Assembly: GCF_900142275.1 (NCBI RefSeq)
Contig: NZ_FRAI01000011.1
Coordinates: forward strand, 1-64,000
Reading direction: 5' to 3'
DNA length: 64,000 nucleotides
Source of the DNA: Anaerobranca californiensis DSM 14826
GTDB taxonomy: Bacteria > Bacillota > Proteinivoracia > Proteinivoracales > Proteinivoracaceae
Each line of letters opens with the position of its first letter. Positions within the stretch are counted from its first letter, which is position 1. Shown here one piece after another: positions 60,449-64,000 of the stretch. The notes beneath the pieces were generated by a model. That model was not told where the DNA came from and did no database searches. It saw only the letters and a program-made list of their open reading frames with translations. Position numbers and translations under genes: made by a program.

Positions 60449-61651
60449 ATGGCATTAGTAGTAAACCATAACAAATGTACCCTTTGTGAAGCTTGTATAG
60501 AGGCTTGTCCTTTTGCAGCAATTAGTGTGGAAGAAGGGAAAATTGTCATCAATGCAGCTTGTAAAATGTGTAAAATTTGCATTAAAAAATGTCCTTTAGA
60601 GGCAATGGGTATTGTAGATGAAGTTAGACCTGAAATAAATAAAAATGATTGGAAAGGTATAATGGTTTATGTAGAACATGTGGAGGGTAATATCCATCCT
60701 GTAACATACGAGTTAATAGGAAAAGCTAGGGAGTTGGCCGCTAAAATAAATCATCCTGTTTATGCTCTGTTTTTAGGAGATAAAATTACTAAACAAGGGG
60801 ATAAACTCCTACAATATGGTGTAGATAAAGTATTTGTTTACGACTATAAAGAACTACAACATTTTAGAGTGGATTCTTATACGGCGGCTTTTGAAGATTG
60901 TATCAACAAAGTAAAGCCAACAATAATTTTAGTAGGAGCGACATCGGTAGGTAGGTCTTTAGCTCCTAGAGTAGCCACTAGATTTAGAACAGGACTTACA
61001 GCAGATTGTACTGTCCTTGATGTCAAGGAAAACACCGACTTAGTTCAAATTAGACCTGCTTTTGGCGGCAATATCATGGCCCAAATAGTGACACCAAATC
61101 ATCGTCCCCAATTGGCTACTGTGAGATATAAAGTTATGGATGCGGCAGAAAAGGTTAATAACCCTAAGGGAACTGTAGAGATATGTCAAATAGATCCAAA
61201 TAAATTAAGGTCGAGGATTGAAGTCCTTAAAGTTGCTAAAAAAGAAAAGGTGGCAAGTATCAGTGACGCTGATGTATTAATTGTGGCAGGGAGAGGTATA
61301 AAAGAGAAGAAGGATATGGCAATGGTACAGGAATTGGCAGACCTTTTAGGAGGACAAATTGCCGTAACCCGTCCTTTGATAGAAGCCGGTTGGGGTAACC
61401 ATTCCCAGCAAATTGGTTTATCAGGAAGAACTGTTCGTCCTAAACTGATGATTACTTTAGGAGTTTCGGGAGCAGTACAGTTTACCGCAGGTATGGGTGG
61501 AGCGGAAAACGTATTTGCCATCAATAAAGATCCCAATGCCCCTATTTTTAATGTGGCCCATTATGGTATAGTTGGAGATCTTTACGAAGTGGTTCCAAAA
61601 CTTATTCAGATGATTAAAAATGGTGAAGATATTACCGAATTAGCAGTGTAA
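60449..61651 (+). CDS. lctC: Ferredoxin-fused electron-transfer flavoprotein alpha subunit (LctC-like)
   Basis: A 400-residue EtfA with an N-terminal 2[4Fe-4S] ferredoxin domain: CTLCEACIEACP and CKMCKICIKKCP within residues 8-55. The remainder is a full EtfA, with the FAD domain containing VAGRGIKEKKDMAMVQELA, QIGLSGRTVRPKLMITLGVSGAVQF and NKDPNAPIFNVAHYGIVGD. The iron-sulfur clusters are the expected route for the low-potential electrons to or from ferredoxin. ATG 60449 has GAGAGG 9 nt upstream; an ATG three codons earlier is too close to the ribosome site. It follows etfB by 16 nt. Confidence 0.93.
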   Translation: MALVVNHNKCTLCEACIEACPFAAISVEEGKIVINAACKMCKICIKKCPLEAMGIVDEVRPEINKNDWKGIMVYVEHVEGNIHPVTYELIGKARELAAKINHPVYALFLGDKITKQGDKLLQYGVDKVFVYDYKELQHFRVDSYTAAFEDCINKVKPTIILVGATSVGRSLAPRVATRFRTGLTADCTVLDVKENTDLVQIRPAFGGNIMAQIVTPNHRPQLATVRYKVMDAAEKVNNPKGTVEICQIDPNKLRSRIEVLKVAKKEKVASISDADVLIVAGRGIKEKKDMAMVQELADLLGGQIAVTRPLIEAGWGNHSQQIGLSGRTVRPKLMITLGVSGAVQFTAGMGGAENVFAINKDPNAPIFNVAHYGIVGDLYEVVPKLIQMIKNGEDITELAV

Positions 61652-61673
61652 ATTATCAAGGGAGGGAGAAAAA

Positions 61674-63080
61674 ATGGAATACCAAAAAATTAGACCACAA
61701 GATATCAATTATTTAATCAGTGTTACTTCTGAAGACAGGGTTTACTATGGTGACCAAATCAATGAGGATTATTCCCATGATGAAATGCAGGAATATGGTA
61801 GATTTATGCCAGAGGTAGTGGTGGAAGTAATGACTACTGAAGAAGTTTCTAAAATAATGAAGTATGCCTATGAAAATAATATACCTGTCACTCCCAGAGG
61901 TTCAGGTACAGGATTATGTGGAGGAGCTGTGGCTATCCACGGTGGAATTATGATTTCTACATTAAAAATGAATAAAATTTTAGAAATAGATGAAGAAAAC
62001 TTAATGGCTAAAGTACAAGCCGGTGTATTACTTATGGATTTTAATAAAGCTGTAACAGAAAAAAATCTTTTTTATCCTCCAGACCCCGGTGAAAAAAGTG
62101 CTACTATAGGGGGAAATGTTATGACAAATGCCGGGGGTATGAGGGCTGTTAAATATGGTGTTACTCGAGATTATGTCAGGGGAATGACAATTGTTTTACC
62201 TAATGGTGAAGTTATAGAAACCGGTGGTAAGGTTATTAAAAATAGCTCAGGATATAGTATTAAAGATATTATGATAGGTTCTGAGGGAACTTTAGGAATT
62301 GTCACTGAAATAATTGTTAGATTACTGCCATTACCTAAAAAAGCTGTTTCACTCCTTGTTCCTTTCCCTAGTTTAGATAAATGTATTGAAACCGTTCCCT
62401 TTATTTTAAGGTCCCGTTCAATTCCTACAGCAGTGGAATTTATGCAGAGGGAAGTTATAGAAGCTGCAGAAGAACATTTAGGTAGGGAATTTCCTGACAA
62501 ATCAGCGGATGCATATTTACTTTTGAGTTTTGATGGAAATAGCAAAGAAGAAATCGAGGAAATCTATGATGAAGTGGCTCAATTATGTTTAGAAAGGGGA
62601 GCCATTGATGTACTAATTTCTAACACCCAAGAACGTCATGAGTCTATCTGGTCAACTAGGGGAGCTTTCTTAGAAGCTATCAAGGGCTCAACACCGGAAG
62701 GTCTTGATGAGTGTGATGTGGTAGTTCCTAAAAATAAAGTAGCGGATTTTGTTAAATTCTGTGCCCAGTTAGAAAAGGAGTTTGGAGTAAGGATTAGGCA
62801 GTTTGGCCATGCTGGTGATGGCAACTTACATGTTTACGCTTGCAAAGATAACTTGCCAGATGAAGAGTGGAAGCCTAAAGTAGCAGCAATCATGGAGAGG
62901 ATGTATGAAAAAGCTATTGAGCTTGAAGGGCAAGTCTCAGGAGAACATGGAATTGGCCATGCTAAAATCGGCTTTTTGGATGAATCGGTAGGAGATGTTT
63001 CCATGGAAATAATGAAGGGTATTAAAAAAGCCTTTGACCCTAAAAATATCTTAAATCCAGGAAAAGTAGTTAAGTATTAA
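61674..63080 (+). CDS. lctD: FAD-dependent D-lactate dehydrogenase (GlcD/LctD-like)
   Basis: A 468-residue flavoenzyme. The PCMH-type FAD-binding domain spans about 38-215 (TPRGSGTGLCGGAVAIHGGIMISTLKMNKILEID; PDPGEKSATIGGNVMTNAGGMRAVKYG; GSEGTLGIVTEI). The C-terminal FAD-oxidase domain has the conserved IRQFGHAGDGNLHV and SGEHGIGHAKIGFL. It oxidises lactate to pyruvate and passes electrons to the Etf pair upstream. In the acetogen complex, oxidation of lactate with NAD is driven by ferredoxin oxidation. Last gene of the locus, 22 nt after lctC, with a terminator after it. Confidence 0.93.
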   Translation: MEYQKIRPQDINYLISVTSEDRVYYGDQINEDYSHDEMQEYGRFMPEVVVEVMTTEEVSKIMKYAYENNIPVTPRGSGTGLCGGAVAIHGGIMISTLKMNKILEIDEENLMAKVQAGVLLMDFNKAVTEKNLFYPPDPGEKSATIGGNVMTNAGGMRAVKYGVTRDYVRGMTIVLPNGEVIETGGKVIKNSSGYSIKDIMIGSEGTLGIVTEIIVRLLPLPKKAVSLLVPFPSLDKCIETVPFILRSRSIPTAVEFMQREVIEAAEEHLGREFPDKSADAYLLLSFDGNSKEEIEEIYDEVAQLCLERGAIDVLISNTQERHESIWSTRGAFLEAIKGSTPEGLDECDVVVPKNKVADFVKFCAQLEKEFGVRIRQFGHAGDGNLHVYACKDNLPDEEWKPKVAAIMERMYEKAIELEGQVSGEHGIGHAKIGFLDESVGDVSMEIMKGIKKAFDPKNILNPGKVVKY

Positions 63081-63085
63081 TAAGG

Positions 63086-63133
63086 ATCTAATAAAAATAT
63101 CTAATAATAATCTAATAAATACTAATCTAATAA
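63086..63133. repeat. Four short direct repeats
   Basis: ATCTAATAA occurs at 63086, 63099, 63110 and 63125 in the spacer between lctD and its terminator. The spacings (13, 11, 15) are irregular and the unit is AT-rich, so this may be simple-sequence drift. Confidence 0.5.
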
Positions 63134-63140
63134 CCTAAAA

Positions 63141-63181
63141 ATAAGAGCAAGCTTTATCCCTTTGGATAATCTTGCTCTTAT
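63141..63181. terminator. Bidirectional terminator
   Basis: ATAAGAGCAAG (63141-63151) pairs with CTTGCTCTTAT (63171-63181), with inner pairing of TTATCC and GGATAA. T-run on the plus side; A-run on the minus side. It serves lctD and the convergent Nudix gene. Confidence 0.85.
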
Positions 63182-63618
63182 TTTTGTATATCACCTAGTT
63201 CTTTAATAGCCTTAATACACCACAAACGTATTTCAGTATTTACATCTGGGGGTAGATCTTCTATGGAATACCAGCCCATTTGTTCGCTTTCTTCATTAAG
63301 GACAAAGTTAGCATTTCCTTTAACTTTAGCAAAATATACTAAATCTACATGTTGGTGCTCATTTTTAATATTTTCTAATTGAATCCCTTTAGGGAGAATT
63401 AATTGTTGAGGATAATCAATATCTAATCCCTTCTCTCCCACTAAAATTACATCTAACCCTGTCTCTTCTTTAACTTCCCTAACTGCTGCCTCATCAGGAA
63501 TCTCATTATCTTCTATATGCCCACCAGGGGGAAGCCACATTTTCAATTTTTTATGCTTTAACAATAAAACTTTATTTTGATGAACTACAAAAACAGCTAC
63601 AGTAAAATGTTTAAACAT
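63178..63618 (-). CDS. Nudix hydrolase
   Basis: A 146-residue pyrophosphohydrolase. The Nudix box is GGHIEDNEIPDEAAVREVKEETGL, preceded by KMWLPPGG. The flanking HFTVAVFVVHQNKVLLLKHKKL is typical of the small Nudix proteins that act on (deoxy)nucleotide triphosphates or similar compounds; the substrate cannot be stated. The upstream zinc-ribbon gene ends at TAA (63622-63620) and ATG 63618 follows at once (TAATATG) with no own ribosome site, so translation is coupled. A TTG 4 codons earlier is an alternative. Confidence 0.88.
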   Translation of the reverse strand: MFKHFTVAVFVVHQNKVLLLKHKKLKMWLPPGGHIEDNEIPDEAAVREVKEETGLDVILVGEKGLDIDYPQQLILPKGIQLENIKNEHQHVDLVYFAKVKGNANFVLNEESEQMGWYSIEDLPPDVNTEIRLWCIKAIKELGDIQK

Positions 63619-63619
63619 A

Positions 63620-63838
63620 TTACTTGTCAAATATACAGGATGGGCAACAGCTATTTGTTTTACAACTAGGGATAGCTTGATCCCCTTTCATTGATGGGGA
63701 TGCAAAGGAAGAAAACTTTTTTATTAATCCCTGACTTTTACAGTTAGGACATAATAGTTCATCACCTGTTTCATTCATCTTACATAGATGTTCAGATGTT
63801 TTATTGCATTTTGGACACAAAAATTCATAGATAGGCAT
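63620..63838 (-). CDS. FmdB-type zinc-ribbon protein
   Basis: A 72-residue protein. MPIYEFLCPKCNKTSEHL … ELLCPNCKS is the FmdB zinc ribbon with two CxxC knuckles. The C-terminal CKTNSCCPSC adds four more Cys, giving a second possible metal site. FmdB was linked to formamidase expression but the general function is not known. First gene of a two-gene unit with the Nudix hydrolase; AAAGGAGG lies 7 nt upstream. Confidence 0.9.
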   Translation of the reverse strand: MPIYEFLCPKCNKTSEHLCKMNETGDELLCPNCKSQGLIKKFSSFASPSMKGDQAIPSCKTNSCCPSCIFDK

Positions 63839-64000
63839 AGCTTAACCTCCTTTAAAAAACATTTAATAGCCTTTTGTAAAACCCCAAAATTATTGATTTT
63901 AAAGGGTTTCACCTTATATATCAGCAGGATTTTCCTCCACTTTTGTTGAATTGTATATTATCCCAAATATTGAAATTCATACCAAAGTGAAAGGAGATCC
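63839..64000 (+). other. Right edge: leader of a gene starting beyond the window
   Basis: AT-rich spacer. The last bases contain AAAGGAG (63990-63996), a strong plus-strand ribosome site, so a gene should start within about 10 nt after the edge. No clear promoter pair was identified. Confidence 0.5.

Noticed and set aside
55362-63080. Two-component system as regulator of the lactate genes
   Set aside because: It is divergent from them, but the GntR gene and its matched operators already explain the regulation; no response-regulator repeat was seen near the lactate promoter.
63086-63133. ATCTAATAA repeats as CRISPR or binding-site array
   Set aside because: Units are 9 nt with 2-6-nt irregular spacers in AT-rich DNA; no CRISPR features and no adjacent promoter.

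Overview
This is an AT-rich window from a low-GC, Gram-positive anaerobe of the Clostridia type. Strong AGGAGG ribosome-binding sites, GTG/TTG starts, Bcd-Etf and ferredoxin-fused Etf flavoproteins, a BCCT betaine-type carrier, glutamate dehydrogenase, peptide-degrading enzymes, a likely selenoprotein and sigma-54 promoters all point to an amino-acid/peptide and lactate fermenter. Anaerobranca or a relative is my impression, but I cannot prove a genus from the sequence alone. No rRNA, tRNA or CRISPR array was seen.

Layout. 1-6.2 kb (mostly minus): an ABC-2-like membrane protein with a damaged start, a BCCT transporter, and a TetR-controlled ABC exporter operon in which one permease is frameshifted. 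6.3-9.6 kb: an exported subtilase and a MORN-repeat lipoprotein. 9.7-20.7 kb: a sugar-nucleotide transferase/phosphohexomutase fusion, apparently starting on AUA, followed by a 2843-residue cyclic beta-1,2-glucan synthase (NdvB/Cgs type). 20.7-27.1 kb: a 92-residue UGA-containing selenoprotein with a SECIS-like hairpin, YczE-type and NSS transporters, a LysM protein, a Nudix hydrolase, a cation/proton antiporter and a CofE-like protein.

27.1-42.2 kb is a sigma-54 regulon. An acyl-CoA dehydrogenase-EtfBA operon has a -24/-12 promoter. It is followed by a MaoC hydratase, a FlK-like thioesterase and a PAS-AAA-Fis enhancer-binding protein. A second -24/-12 promoter, with an upstream palindrome, drives a complete branched-chain-type ABC importer (LivHMGF and binding protein), an alpha/beta hydrolase, two divergent ketoacyl-synthase-III-like proteins and a CoA-transferase. 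Together these look like an uptake and CoA-ester catabolism module for a branched-chain or related acid, whose chemistry I cannot name.

42.3-55.4 kb: oligoendopeptidase F; a decayed IS200/IS605 element (TnpB-like ORF plus a TnpA tail) sitting in the remains of an ABC exporter gene; a nucleotidyltransferase-methyltransferase fusion; glutamate dehydrogenase; an orphan prepilin; a DUF2062 protein; two overlapping paralogous amidohydrolases; and a two-component system.

55.4-63.1 kb is a lactate-oxidation locus: permease, GntR regulator, lactate racemase LarA, EtfB, ferredoxin-EtfA and an FAD dehydrogenase. This is the gene set of the electron-bifurcating lactate dehydrogenase of acetogens. Two copies of a TGGTC-N-GACCA operator lie in front of the permease and larA. 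The window closes with an FmdB zinc ribbon coupled to a Nudix hydrolase, and the ribosome-binding site of a gene starting just beyond the edge.
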